Shown: positions 1 to 8,500 of the stretch, in pieces
How positions within the stretch are numbered: position 1 is the first letter of the stretch
How the letters are laid out: the number at the start of each line of letters is the position of its first letter
Assembly: GCA_002502175.1 (NCBI GenBank)
Contig: DAPQ01000002.1
Coordinates: 1 to 44,668, forward strand
Length of the DNA: 44,668 bases
Direction of reading: 5' to 3'
Source of the DNA: Euryarchaeota archaeon UBA19
GTDB lineage: Archaea; Thermoplasmatota; Poseidoniia; Poseidoniales; Thalassarchaeaceae
Position numbers and translations under genes: made by a program
The notes under the pieces: generated by a model
What the model saw: the letters and a program-made list of their open reading frames with translations, nothing else
What the model was told of the DNA's origin: nothing
Databases searched by the model: none

Positions 1-171
1 GGGAGCGGCCACACTACTGCTCAACATTACGAGAACGAGGCACAAAGCCTGCAGTCTACGACCAGCCATCATGACCAACCGTCTCAGTATGTCCGGTTTG
101 AGGCTTTGCCCGATTTGATGCTCTCGCGCGCGAGAAGGTATGGATTGCAGAATCCTCAATCAAATCGCTGA
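1..171 (+). CDS. Possible C-terminal end of an unknown gene (partial at left edge)
   Basis: The first forward frame is open from base 1 to a TGA at 169-171 (56 codons) without a start, so if real it is the tail of a gene beginning outside the window. The peptide is hydrophilic, rich in Q, S, H and R, and ends in LQNPQSNR. I do not recognise it. It would converge on ftsZ and overlap its last 16 bases. The other two forward frames close earlier. A frame this short can be open by chance, so support is weak. Confidence 0.3.
   Translation, partial: GSGHTTAQHYENEAQSLQSTTSHHDQPSQYVRFEALPDLMLSRARRYGLQNPQSNR
122..135. repeat. 14-bp perfect palindrome TCTCGCGCGCGAGA
   Basis: A perfect GC-rich palindrome lies about 20 bases beyond the ftsZ stop codon. 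It could fold at the 3' end of the ftsZ transcript, or be a protein-binding dyad. It also lies inside the possible left-edge coding frame. No function can be assigned from sequence. Confidence 0.4.
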
Positions 172-1283
172 AGGTTTCCACCATCGCGATTTCCACCGTG
201 TCTGGCGATATTCAGTGCGTCACCCAAAGAATCTGCACTCATAATTTCACGATCGAGTCGCTCCGAAGCAACTCCTGTAATGATTGACATGACCTTGATT
301 GTGTCGCCAAATGCTGGGTCCTGACGCGCTCCGAAGATAACATTCGCGTCGGGAGACAGCCTTGCAGTCATCAAGTCACAAACTTGGTTTGCCTGTTCGA
401 GAGTCATGTAAGGCCCACCTGTAACATGAATCAATGCTCCAGTAGCCCCATCGATTTCGATATCGAGTAATGGGTGGTTCAGAGCCTCATGGACCACATC
501 TTCTGGACCTTGTTCACTCTCTCCGTAAAGCATCATAGTGACTCCACCATTCTTCATGATGGCTCTAACGTCTGCAAAGTCCAGGTTGATTAGACTTGGA
601 AGAGTAATTGTCTCAACGATTCCCTTGACTATTTCTGCAATCAATTGGTCCATGATTGAGAAGGCTTCGTCAAGAGGAAGATTCGGAACGTAATGTAATA
701 ATCTGTTGTTGTCCAAAACCAGAACTGCATCTGCAGCTTTTCGAAGCAATTCGAGACCTTCCAGCGCTCTTTGCATTCTCATCCTGCGCTCTACTGAAAA
801 TGGAGTTGTGACGATTGCAACAACAAGAGCACCGGAACGCTTGGCTTCCTCCGCAACTATTGGGGCGATACCAGTACCTGTCCCTCCTCCAAGTCCAGCG
901 GTTACGAATACCAAATCAGCACCGTTGACGATTCGTGTAATGACGTCTCGTCCTGCTTCTGCACAGCGACGTCCTGTGATTGGGTCGCCACCAGCACCAA
1001 GTCCACGAGTAATGTGTCGGCCAACAAGCAACTTTTGTTGTGCACGAGTGTGATCTAGATGTTGTTTATCGGTGTTGATTGCGACAGTTATCGCGCCCTC
1101 AACTCCGATGTGAGTGATACGATTCATGGTATTGTTTCCAGAACCTCCGCAACCGCATACCAATATGCGAGGATCTGGGGGTCCAAACGACTCCAATTCG
1201 CGGTCCGTTAAGGCGGTGGGAATCCTCTCCGCAGCATTAGCAGCAGAAGCACCACCCAAACCGGTCGCAGCGTTGTCCACCAT
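156..1283 (-). CDS. ftsZ: Cell division GTPase FtsZ
   Basis: Tubulin-like GTPase that polymerises into the division ring on the cytoplasmic face of the membrane. The N-terminal part carries the nucleotide-binding GCGGSGNNT segment, followed by the tubulin/FtsZ signature GGGTGTG (encoded near 862-896) and the T7-loop NLDFADVRAIMKNGG (near 545-590) that supplies the catalytic Asp to the neighbouring subunit. The frame is open upstream to a TTG at 1337. The ATG at 1283 is preferred because an AGGGGG ribosome binding site precedes it at about 6 bases. The C-terminus is short, ending GGNLQRFD without a long linker, so binding of a SepF-like anchor would use this tail or another surface. It is transcribed away from tRNA-Tyr. 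The FtsZ assignment is secure. Whether it corresponds to archaeal FtsZ1 or FtsZ2 cannot be told by eye. Confidence 0.95.
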   Translation of the reverse strand: MVDNAATGLGGASAANAAERIPTALTDRELESFGPPDPRILVCGCGGSGNNTMNRITHIGVEGAITVAINTDKQHLDHTRAQQKLLVGRHITRGLGAGGDPITGRRCAEAGRDVITRIVNGADLVFVTAGLGGGTGTGIAPIVAEEAKRSGALVVAIVTTPFSVERRMRMQRALEGLELLRKAADAVLVLDNNRLLHYVPNLPLDEAFSIMDQLIAEIVKGIVETITLPSLINLDFADVRAIMKNGGVTMMLYGESEQGPEDVVHEALNHPLLDIEIDGATGALIHVTGGPYMTLEQANQVCDLMTARLSPDANVIFGARQDPAFGDTIKVMSIITGVASERLDREIMSADSLGDALNIARHGGNRDGGNLQRFD

Positions 1284-1384
1284 TCTATGCCCCCTGTGCA
1301 TCCCAAGGGCTTGACGCCCTACGTCATCGCAGTGCAATTTCTAGCCTTCTTAACCGTTGAGGGCGTAGAGAGGGTCGAGAATGC

Positions 1385-1391
1385 GTTTATC
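1385..1391 (-). promoter_or_regulatory. Possible TATA box for ftsZ
   Basis: On the minus strand this reads GATAAAC. It sits about 100 bases before the preferred ftsZ ATG and about 50 before the upstream TTG, and it resembles the GATAAAG element that faces the tRNA. Assigned by eye only, with no mapped transcription start. Confidence 0.3.
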
Positions 1392-1430
1392 GGAGTCTAG
1401 ATGTTTGGCCGGAATGCCTCCGGAAAGCGA

Positions 1431-1437
1431 GATAAAG
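1431..1437 (+). promoter_or_regulatory. Possible TATA box for tRNA-Tyr
   Basis: GATAAAG preceded by purine-rich GGAAAGCGA (a BRE-like stretch) lies 25-31 bases before the first base of the mature tRNA. That is the distance expected for an archaeal TATA box if transcription begins at or close to the tRNA 5' end. Confidence 0.4.
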
Positions 1438-1461
1438 AGGAGGTCACCCGAACAGACCGTA

Positions 1462-1566
1462 CCGCGCTTAGCTCAGTTGGCTAGAGCACCTGACTGTAGA
1501 CTGGAAACACATTGGTTGTAGGCAGCCATCAGGGGGTCCCCGGTTCAAGTCCGGGAGCGCGGACCA
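1462..1566 (+). tRNA. tRNA-Tyr (GUA) with a 28-base intron
   Basis: A full cloverleaf can be drawn. The acceptor stem CCGCGCT pairs with AGCGCGG, the D-stem is GCTC/GAGC, the anticodon stem is CCTGA/TCAGG, and the T-stem is CCCGG/CCGGG with a TTCAAGT loop. The anticodon GTA is at 1496-1498. The C1-G72 pair and A73 discriminator are typical archaeal tRNA-Tyr identity elements. CCA is encoded (1564-1566). The anticodon loop is interrupted after position 37 by about 28 bases (1500-1527), the usual site for archaeal introns cut by the splicing endonuclease. It lies between divergent ftsZ and a small minus-strand gene. Confidence 0.93.
1500..1527 (+). other. tRNA-Tyr intron between positions 37 and 38
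   Basis: Removing these 28 bases restores a 7-base anticodon loop and joins the CCTGA and TCAGG arms. The boundaries could shift by a base because A occurs at both junctions. The exact bulge-helix-bulge pairing was not settled by eye. Confidence 0.75.
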
Positions 1567-1582
1567 AAGACAATCAACTAGA

Positions 1583-1777
1583 TTATTCAACATTGAAATT
1601 GGAATCTAATTTCTCTGTAATTGATTCGCAATCTTCTACAACTACGAACATAGTATTGTCAGAAGTGTAAATCAACAATTTATCTTCTGAGTCTATCTCT
1701 TGATAGGCACAGATTGCATCCATTCTAATTCTCGTCATTCCCATTTCGGTCAAGGCCTTGATCCAGTTGGTCTTCAT
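1583..1777 (-). CDS. Small protein of unknown function (about 64 aa)
   Basis: A small acidic cytosolic protein with no signal peptide or membrane segment. It begins MKTNWIKALTEM. Its middle alternates hydrophobic and polar residues, as in short beta strands, and leads to VVVEDCESITEKL near the end. The pattern of two or three strands followed by a short helix loosely recalls FlbD-like small proteins, but I do not recognise a family. The ATG at 1777 is preferred. The frame is open to a TTG at 1792 that directly abuts AGGGCAGG, too close for a normal ribosome binding site. It lies tail to tail with tRNA-Tyr and head to head with rpl15e. Confidence 0.5.
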   Translation of the reverse strand: MKTNWIKALTEMGMTRIRMDAICAYQEIDSEDKLLIYTSDNTMFVVVEDCESITEKLDSNFNVE

Positions 1778-1846
1778 GACCGCCGCCGACAACCTGCCCT
1801 ATTTGATTCAAACGGTTAGTTGGTTGATTAACTCCAGCCAGAATTA

Positions 1847-1855
1847 TTTTTTTTT
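1847..1855 (+). terminator. Run of nine T, possible archaeal terminator
   Basis: Archaeal transcription often ends at T-runs. This one would stop plus-strand read-through from the tRNA-Tyr side before rpl15e. It also falls in the upstream region of the minus-strand small gene, where it would be an A-run that could form part of a promoter. Either reading is tentative. Confidence 0.25.
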
Positions 1856-1941
1856 CAGATATTGGATTATTGTCAGAATTTTTTCTTTAGATTAGGCTCA
1901 TAAAGGGGAGTCAGGTCGGCGGGATGCTTGGAGGGACAGTG

Positions 1942-2529
1942 ATGGGAGTCATGAAGCACCTAGGTTCGGTTTGGAAGCAGCCTAAGCAAAACATCCCAGC
2001 AGCAGCTCGCCGTGAGAGAATGGCTGGCTGGAGGCGCGAGCCTGTTTTCCAGCGAATCGAGCGCCCAACCCGCTTAGATGCGGCTCGCCGCGTCGGTTAC
2101 AGAGCAAAGCAGGGAATTACCGTAGTGCGCACACGCGTAAGGCGTGGTGGACTACGAAAGGGTAAGATCCACATGAAGAGAAAGCCATCAAAGGCTGGTA
2201 TCAAGAAAATCACCATGGCTAAGTCCATCCAAAGAATGGCGGAAGAGCGAACAAGCAAGCGCTATCCTAATCTCGAGGTTCTAAACTCATACTGGGTCGG
2301 CGAAGATGGAAAGAACAAATTCTACGAAGTAATCATGGTTGACCCTCATCACCCAGCAATCAAGGCAGACAAGCAATTAGGTTGGATTGCTGAAGGCAAC
2401 AGCCACCGTGGCCGAGCCTTCAGAGGAAAAACCAGTGCTGGTAAGCGTGGCCGTGGATTGTACAACAAGGGTAAGGGTGCTGAGAAGCTCCGCCCCTCCT
2501 TGAAGGCCCACAAGAACCTAGGAAAGTAA
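1942..2529 (+). CDS. rpl15e: 50S ribosomal protein L15e
   Basis: Component of the archaeal/eukaryotic large ribosomal subunit, absent from bacteria. The protein is strongly basic and about 195 aa, the usual family length. It shows the family segments HLGSVWKQP near the start, RRGGLRKGK in the middle, and YWVGEDGKNKFYEVIMVDPH followed by HPAI. The C-terminal third is rich in K, G and R, as expected for rRNA contact. The ATG at 1942 is chosen over the in-frame ATG at 1924 because GGAGGG at 1930-1935 precedes it by six bases and because L15e proteins begin with MG followed by this motif. A PRC-barrel gene follows 48 bases later on the same strand and is probably co-transcribed. Confidence 0.96.
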   Translation: MGVMKHLGSVWKQPKQNIPAAARRERMAGWRREPVFQRIERPTRLDAARRVGYRAKQGITVVRTRVRRGGLRKGKIHMKRKPSKAGIKKITMAKSIQRMAEERTSKRYPNLEVLNSYWVGEDGKNKFYEVIMVDPHHPAIKADKQLGWIAEGNSHRGRAFRGKTSAGKRGRGLYNKGKGAEKLRPSLKAHKNLGK

Positions 2530-2577
2530 TCCTTCTCGGGGCTAACTTGATTTCTTGCTTCATAGCGGGGGCCTTCG

Positions 2578-2832
2578 ATGGTGGAGAGCGAAGTCAGTCT
2601 AATTCGAGATTTACCAGTCATCCTTCCAGATGGTCGGCTTCTCGGAACAGTCCACGATACGGTGGTCGAGACAGATTCCTGGACCTGCACACACATCTTT
2701 GTCGCCGACCCTCCCGCAGATTTAGTCGAAGGCAGAGTCCACGTTGCAGTTCCTTGGAATTGGGTGCGTTCGGTCGGAGATGTTGTAGTCCTACGCTGGT
2801 TCCCCCCCACTCCAATTCCTAAGGACGAATAA
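2578..2832 (+). CDS. PRC-barrel domain protein (possible CdpB-like division factor)
   Basis: An 84-aa cytosolic protein that is almost entirely one PRC-barrel: a strand-rich N-terminal half with PDGRLLGTVHD, then VAVPWNWVRSVGDVVVLRW and a proline-rich end PPTPIP. Small stand-alone PRC-barrel proteins are widespread in archaea, and some (CdpB1/CdpB2 in haloarchaea) act with SepF at the FtsZ ring. That role is inferred here from the domain and from ftsZ lying about 1.3 kb away. Nothing in the sequence proves it. The ATG at 2578 follows a GCGGGGGCC stretch that can serve as ribosome binding site. Overlapping longer frames here look like shadows. Confidence 0.8.
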   Translation: MVESEVSLIRDLPVILPDGRLLGTVHDTVVETDSWTCTHIFVADPPADLVEGRVHVAVPWNWVRSVGDVVVLRWFPPTPIPKDE

Positions 2833-2863
2833 TCAGTGAAATTCATCTGAATTAAATGATATT

Positions 2864-2877
2864 TTTCCGAACGGAAA
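2864..2877. repeat. Intergenic stem-loop TTTCCG-AA-CGGAAA
   Basis: A perfect 6-bp inverted repeat with a 2-base centre lies 25 bases before the GTG start of the next gene. The gap also holds an AT-rich stretch just upstream (2848-2863) that could contain a TATA box. The repeat may be an operator-like dyad or a leader hairpin. Confidence 0.4.
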
Positions 2878-2901
2878 TGCGATACGATTCAAAAGGCAAG
2901 C

Positions 2902-5481
2902 GTGAACCCCCGCGTAATGCAACGTAGTTCCGTAGTACTGGTGGTCTTGCTGCTATTGACCACATCAGCCCCTGCAATTGACGCTGCTGGAAAGGGAGTA
3001 ATATCGTGTGCTCCGGCTGTATTAGGCGATCTCCCATCCAGTTGGGATATTGATGACGGGGCTTGTGTTCGAATAGATCTCGGAACCCTCTCCCCGGGTG
3101 ACACATTGTCTTTCGACGTATCTTCTGATACTAATATCGACATTTTGCTATTTTCCGGAAGTTCAATCTCAGTCTATCAGAATGAACAGAATTACCGCTT
3201 AGATTCGGTTTGGCATTCCGATTCAGTATTCGAGTCATTTCAAGGAGATGGCACCTGGCATTGGACAGCTCCAGATGATAGAGGAGATACTCGCTGGTAC
3301 CTAGTTCTCGATAATATGGCTCATCCACAGGATCAAGGAGAGGGCGCTCAAGGCGGCAGTCTCGCTACTGTAGTCCTAGATGTCCAAGAAGTCGATAGTC
3401 CCGTCTTCGGAATAGTCGATACAATTGTCCGTCTAGATAGTGGAGAGCATTCTGTACTCGCTGGCCCACTAGTTCTGGATGAAGGAACTCAAGTCAACAT
3501 ATTCGTGACAACCATGCAAGGCGCTCCGGATATTTTCCTGTTGACTGGAACCCAAATGGAATTTTACGAACAAGGAACTACCGCTAATGGTATGGATGAC
3601 AATAATGCAGATATGTTGTTGGTGTTGGAAGAAAGAAGTATTTCATGGTCGGTAAACTCGGACTATGCAGGTCAAGAACTGTATCTGATTGTGGATAATC
3701 GCCCAGGTCCTCCTAGTGGTGGTGCAGGTACAGGATTCGTGGCAACCACTGTAGTAATGGACCTGATTCCAATTTTACAGCCGACAATTACCAACTCCTC
3801 TGACCTAGCAATATTTGATGTTGGAGCAGAGGTTGTTCTCGACGCTTCGAACACTCCAAATCTTTCAAACCAAATCGATAGCGAAACCGGCTTCCAATGG
3901 GATACAAACGGCGACGGTTTCTTTGACGCCTCAGGTTCTTCAATCACAATAAGTTGGAACGAACCAGCTCAGTTTACCATCGGTCTGAGGGCAGTTTCTC
4001 AGGATGGACGAAGCGCCACTGTGTATCTCAACACAACAATTCAAGATATCAGCCCACCAGATGTTAGTCTGTCCGCAAGTGATACAATCCGCAAAGACTT
4101 CGATGACGAACTCTTGCTAACTGCCAATATTGACGATAATTGGGGGATTTACAGTGTTGAGTGGCTGGTTGATGAGACAGTAATTCAGAACTACAGTAGT
4201 TGGAATTGGGAGGATGGCAAAACATTCACTTTCCGTTTTGATTCAAGTTTTTCAGCGGGCAATCGCGAGGTTACGATTAGAGTAACTGACAAAGAAGGAC
4301 AAGTAACCGAGCGCACTGCAATCATTGAATTGTACGATTCTACCCCTCCCTTGGTTCCTCAACAGACTGTAGAGAGAACCGTTATTCTAGGTCAACCTAC
4401 TACCTTGACGGCTGAGGCTATCGATGCTGAGTCTCCGACTCTAACTTATTTCTGGGATCTAGACACCAATACAGATTCCAATTCGGATGGAATAATGGAT
4501 AACGACATGGATGCTAGTGGCTCTGCGATTACTCAGACTTTCCAACAAAAGGGAACCTACGAAATTGTTTGTACAATTGTGAATGAAGCTGGTGCTTCGA
4601 CCCAAGTGACCTACTTAGTATCAGTTCGCTCATCATCCGATGATGGCACTGGATTAAGCCCAATGATGATTGGAATTATCGCAACTGTCCTGCTAATTAT
4701 TATCATAGCCGGAATTGGCATTATTACCTGGCGTCGAATGTCGAACGCTAGGCTTGAGGCACTGCTGGAAGAACAAGCTGCCGCCGAGGAAGAGAAGCCT
4801 AGAGAACTCAGCGTCGAGGAACAAAAGGCAATGTATGGAGCAGGTTCTGCTACTCTTGACCAGCCGACTTCAATGTCCACCACATCGCAATTTGGCCAAT
4901 ATGCAACTGGTATGTCTGGTGCTAGTGATCCTCAAGCCACAATTAGTGAGGATGCAGCGATGGGAGATTCTGATTTAGAAGCCCTAATGAGCACTCCAGA
5001 ACCGATTAGTGCATCTGATCAATCAAGCCCTGCATCGGAACTTCTTGCCGAGTTTTCAGAAGAAGAATCTCATGTGGAAGATGATTCAGTAGAATTTTCA
5101 CATGACGAATTAGAAGCTACTTCTGAAGAGGTTTGGTCACCAGATGAGGCTGAGTCATTCAATGAAGAGGAGGGGCTACCTTCCCCTCCCGAACCAGAAC
5201 CTGAAGTGGATACACTCCTAGATGAAGAAGACCTTCCTGTTCCACCCGTACCAGAAAGTGAGGAACCCCCTTCTCAGCCGGAGCTAGAAGAAGAATCTGA
5301 GCCAGAAGTAATCGAAGAATCAGAATCTCCACAAATTGATTCTGAACCACAATCAAGAATTGTTCAGCAGGATTGCAGCCAGTGTCAGCAACGCTTTGAG
5401 GTGACCTTACCAGAAGGCCATGATATCGCTCGAACTGCCTGCCCGTCTTGTGGTGCTATTGAGACTGTCCGCTTGTCCTGA
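2902..5481 (+). CDS. Exported PKD/Ig-type surface protein with membrane anchor and cytosolic zinc ribbon
   Basis: An 859-aa type I membrane protein. Residues 1-28 form a signal peptide with the core VVLVVLLLLTTSAPA. Two related ectodomains follow (about 35-150 and 170-285), each ending in a similar strand (YLVLDN and YLIVDNRPGPP) before a glycine-rich loop. Then come three PKD/Ig-like domains (about 300-580) with WDTNGDGFFDASG and WDLDTNTDSNSDG, probable calcium-binding loops. One membrane helix at about 586-611 is followed by basic RRM, giving a cytosolic C-terminus. The tail has about 210 residues rich in E, S and P, then a zinc ribbon with C825, C828, C847 and C850. I cannot name a specific function. 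Surface binding with information passed inside is plausible. The start is GTG at 2902; an ATG at 2917 is an alternative. Confidence 0.85.
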   Translation: MNPRVMQRSSVVLVVLLLLTTSAPAIDAAGKGVISCAPAVLGDLPSSWDIDDGACVRIDLGTLSPGDTLSFDVSSDTNIDILLFSGSSISVYQNEQNYRLDSVWHSDSVFESFQGDGTWHWTAPDDRGDTRWYLVLDNMAHPQDQGEGAQGGSLATVVLDVQEVDSPVFGIVDTIVRLDSGEHSVLAGPLVLDEGTQVNIFVTTMQGAPDIFLLTGTQMEFYEQGTTANGMDDNNADMLLVLEERSISWSVNSDYAGQELYLIVDNRPGPPSGGAGTGFVATTVVMDLIPILQPTITNSSDLAIFDVGAEVVLDASNTPNLSNQIDSETGFQWDTNGDGFFDASGSSITISWNEPAQFTIGLRAVSQDGRSATVYLNTTIQDISPPDVSLSASDTIRKDFDDELLLTANIDDNWGIYSVEWLVDETVIQNYSSWNWEDGKTFTFRFDSSFSAGNREVTIRVTDKEGQVTERTAIIELYDSTPPLVPQQTVERTVILGQPTTLTAEAIDAESPTLTYFWDLDTNTDSNSDGIMDNDMDASGSAITQTFQQKGTYEIVCTIVNEAGASTQVTYLVSVRSSSDDGTGLSPMMIGIIATVLLIIIIAGIGIITWRRMSNARLEALLEEQAAAEEEKPRELSVEEQKAMYGAGSATLDQPTSMSTTSQFGQYATGMSGASDPQATISEDAAMGDSDLEALMSTPEPISASDQSSPASELLAEFSEEESHVEDDSVEFSHDELEATSEEVWSPDEAESFNEEEGLPSPPEPEPEVDTLLDEEDLPVPPVPESEEPPSQPELEEESEPEVIEESESPQIDSEPQSRIVQQDCSQCQQRFEVTLPEGHDIARTACPSCGAIETVRLS

Positions 5482-5555
5482 ATTGGGAATTTCTTTGCAT
5501 TATTTTCTCTCAATAGACGTGCCTCTTCCTGCTCTTGTAGCCCAAGACCCTAAAT

Positions 5556-5574
5556 CGCACCTCACAGAGGTGCG
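5556..5574 (+). promoter_or_regulatory. Stem-loop that pairs away the ribosome binding site of the next gene
   Basis: CGCACCTC (5556-5563) pairs perfectly with GAGGTGCG (5567-5574) across an ACA loop. The right arm contains GAGGTG (5567-5572), the apparent ribosome binding site of the gene starting at 5578. In the folded RNA the site is fully base-paired, so translation could depend on melting or on a factor that opens the hairpin. Confidence 0.55.
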
Positions 5575-5577
5575 GCT

Positions 5578-8500
5578 ATGGAGAATGGTTCAGTGCGCTT
5601 GATTCGTACTGCGCCAAAATCGAAAATTTCTCTTCCGGTTCTACTTGTAATCCTCTTTTTCCTACCTACATTGGCACCGTTTGCAACCGTTAGTGGAGAG
5701 GCTAGAATAGAGTCACAAGATTTTCAGATTCTAGATGAATTGGGAAATGTTCTGAACCAAAGGGAAGAAGTAGTTCTAGGAGATTCCGTGAGTAATATTG
5801 CAGGTCCATTATTGGACCAGGTCCGAGTTGGGGTTCAGGATACTTCGGTTGCCGATCCTCTCCATGATATCGATGAGGCTTTGGATGATGTCATCATCGT
5901 AGAAACCGCCGTCCCTGCAGTCATTCATCCTGAACCTTACATCATTCTCACCGACGAGAGTAGTCGCCCCCCTGGCGAGGTCAGAACAATTTGGTCAACT
6001 CTGTTTAATTTGACAGATTATGTCATTTGGACTCGATATGTTGACACCGATGGCAATGTTGTAGAACAGTTTGAGACGATAACATTCCTTACCAGTTTAC
6101 TGTCTCTTTTGGATCCAGAGACCGATTTCTTACTACACCAAATGGATATAGATGGTGATGGTGATGATGATATTCAAGTGGGTCTCACTGTTAACCTAAA
6201 CAACATTGATTTGTCCGGTGCAACTCTTTCTGCATATGTCCAATTAGATTACCAAGTTAGCGTTCTGCCATCAAGCACCACCGATTCTGATTGGGATAAT
6301 TTGCAGACTCTTGAGGTTAGTATCCTGAAAGCATTTGCATATTCTGACGGAGTTCTAAACGAAGGTGAATCATATGTCTGGGTTATTGATTCAAAGTTCA
6401 CTCACACCCCTTATGACTTTACATTGGGAGTAGGTTTGGAGAGATTCTCGTTCGACCTCTCAGGGGCTGGTGCTGACCTTATTTTGTCCCTTGTCAACGC
6501 ACTTACTTTCGGAGTTTTCAATGATGGAGATGAATCAGGGGTTAGCATCGCATCTTTAGCCGCGCCATATCAAATTTCAATTGATAACTCAGGGCAAACT
6601 GAATGTCCAGACCGTTACTCACCAATCGAACTGACAACTTTACCTTCGAGCGAGATATCTTGTGGAGTGACTGCTGGATTTGGATATGTTCACTTTTCAC
6701 CGCCTGATTCTCAGGATAATAGAGAAGTTTGGGAAGTAGCTTATATCGAGGCTGCAATTCATCCAAACAGGCTTTCAACCATTCTCCCAGAGCAATTAGA
6801 AGTAACAATTCGAACCGATAGTACTCTTGCTGACGGAACTGGTACTTTGGGAGAAAATGGCTTGACTACGCTTGAGTATTGGGCCGATGAACGAGCCGAT
6901 TTACACATTCATTTCCATGAAGATCGCTCCGAGGCACCAGAAGAAAATTCCGATGGTAATTATGGCAATGTAACGGACTCACGTGGTTGGTTTAGGGGTA
7001 TGCCGGAAGGAAGTCTAACCACAGAGGAGATAGATCGTACATTCACGATGTTGGGTTCCAAGTCAGAACCAGAATTACCCGGAAGTCAACCAGACCGTCT
7101 AGGTTTGATTATTGCAGTGAAGAACTTCACAAGAGATACTTCTCAAAATGTCGATGATCCATCTCTTCCTGTTAACCCTGCATATCCTCCAAAGACACTG
7201 GTTCTGGTTCGTTCGATACAATCTCTGGAGTCAGTCGAATACCATTCTTGGATGAAACGCGGAGGTGTGGACACAGATCATAGACGAATCCAGATAACTG
7301 CCGAAGAAATCCCTACGGCCATAGTCTTCTTTGGCTCATTTGAATTAGGAGGGGCCGATAATGCAGATACCAGTCTCGATACAGGTCAGAACCTAGATTT
7401 CCTTTCTCGAATATTAGACGTCGTTCTGATAAATATAGTAGATTTATTCCTAGATATTGGCACTATATTGAACGATATCCCTTCTGCTACAGTGGATGTA
7501 ATCAGTGGAGGTATCGGTGGTTCTGGAGGTATTTCGGGCGAGACTCTTCACCTACTGATGCATGATAATTGGAGGCCAGAGAGAGAATCTCGGTCAATCT
7601 CCGAAATAGGGCTTCAAATTGGTTCAAGTCCACATCCTACAATTTCTGGTGACCACCTTATCTTATCCAAGGATAGAGAATTAGATACTGTGCAAGGTCG
7701 GAATGGCCCCCAGACTCCTTTGGTACAAGTTGCTGCAAGTTTACGATTCAGCGGACTCAGTTCGTTTACTCTGATAGATGAAATCGAAACTGACTCTCAG
7801 TCATTCTCTCTTCGTACCTCTTCAGAAAAATCATTCACATTCCTATACATCGACCATCAGCCTTCCAACCTTGAAGATGCTGCCCATCAGGGATTATGGA
7901 TTTCAGATATTCCTGACAATATAACAGCAGATTCAACTCCAGAATTTGCCACATATTATGCCAGTTCCACCATCGACAGACTCAGTTATACAGGAATTGA
8001 AGGAAGTCAGAGACAAGCCGCTCATATTCTGGATGTTCCAGCAGAATTTACTGTTGAATTTGGAGATACCACAAAGTGGACAGCATCTTCGCCTATTTCG
8101 ACAATCCACGCACAGCTTACCGATGCTGAAAACCCAGTAACGATGAGCGGAGACCACTTCCTCTTCCATCACCATCCGGAAGATGGGACTTCAACAATTT
8201 CAACTAGAATCTCTGGTCTACAAGAGGTTGGTTGGAAAGCTCCTGCTGTGGCTGGTGCAACAGGCGCGATGGGGCAAGGCACCGCCTTTATGTCCGTAGC
8301 AGGAGATCGAACTATGAGTATCAATGTCGATCACGCACCAACTCAAGATGAAGGAGGCCTTTCGGCGTTGGTTCTTATCGATCCTCTTCCGTCAAATGTT
8401 TCAGTAGATATTCCAACCGGAGCCGATGCAGGCAATAATTTGGTAATACCAGAATTGAATACCTCACAAGGGGTTTCTGGAGTTGCCTTTTTCCTTGGAG

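Noticed and set aside
2349..2846. Minus-strand frame of 165 aa across rpl15e and the PRC-barrel gene
   Set aside because: It overlaps two well-supported genes on the other strand, has low-complexity S/T/R composition and no recognisable domain.
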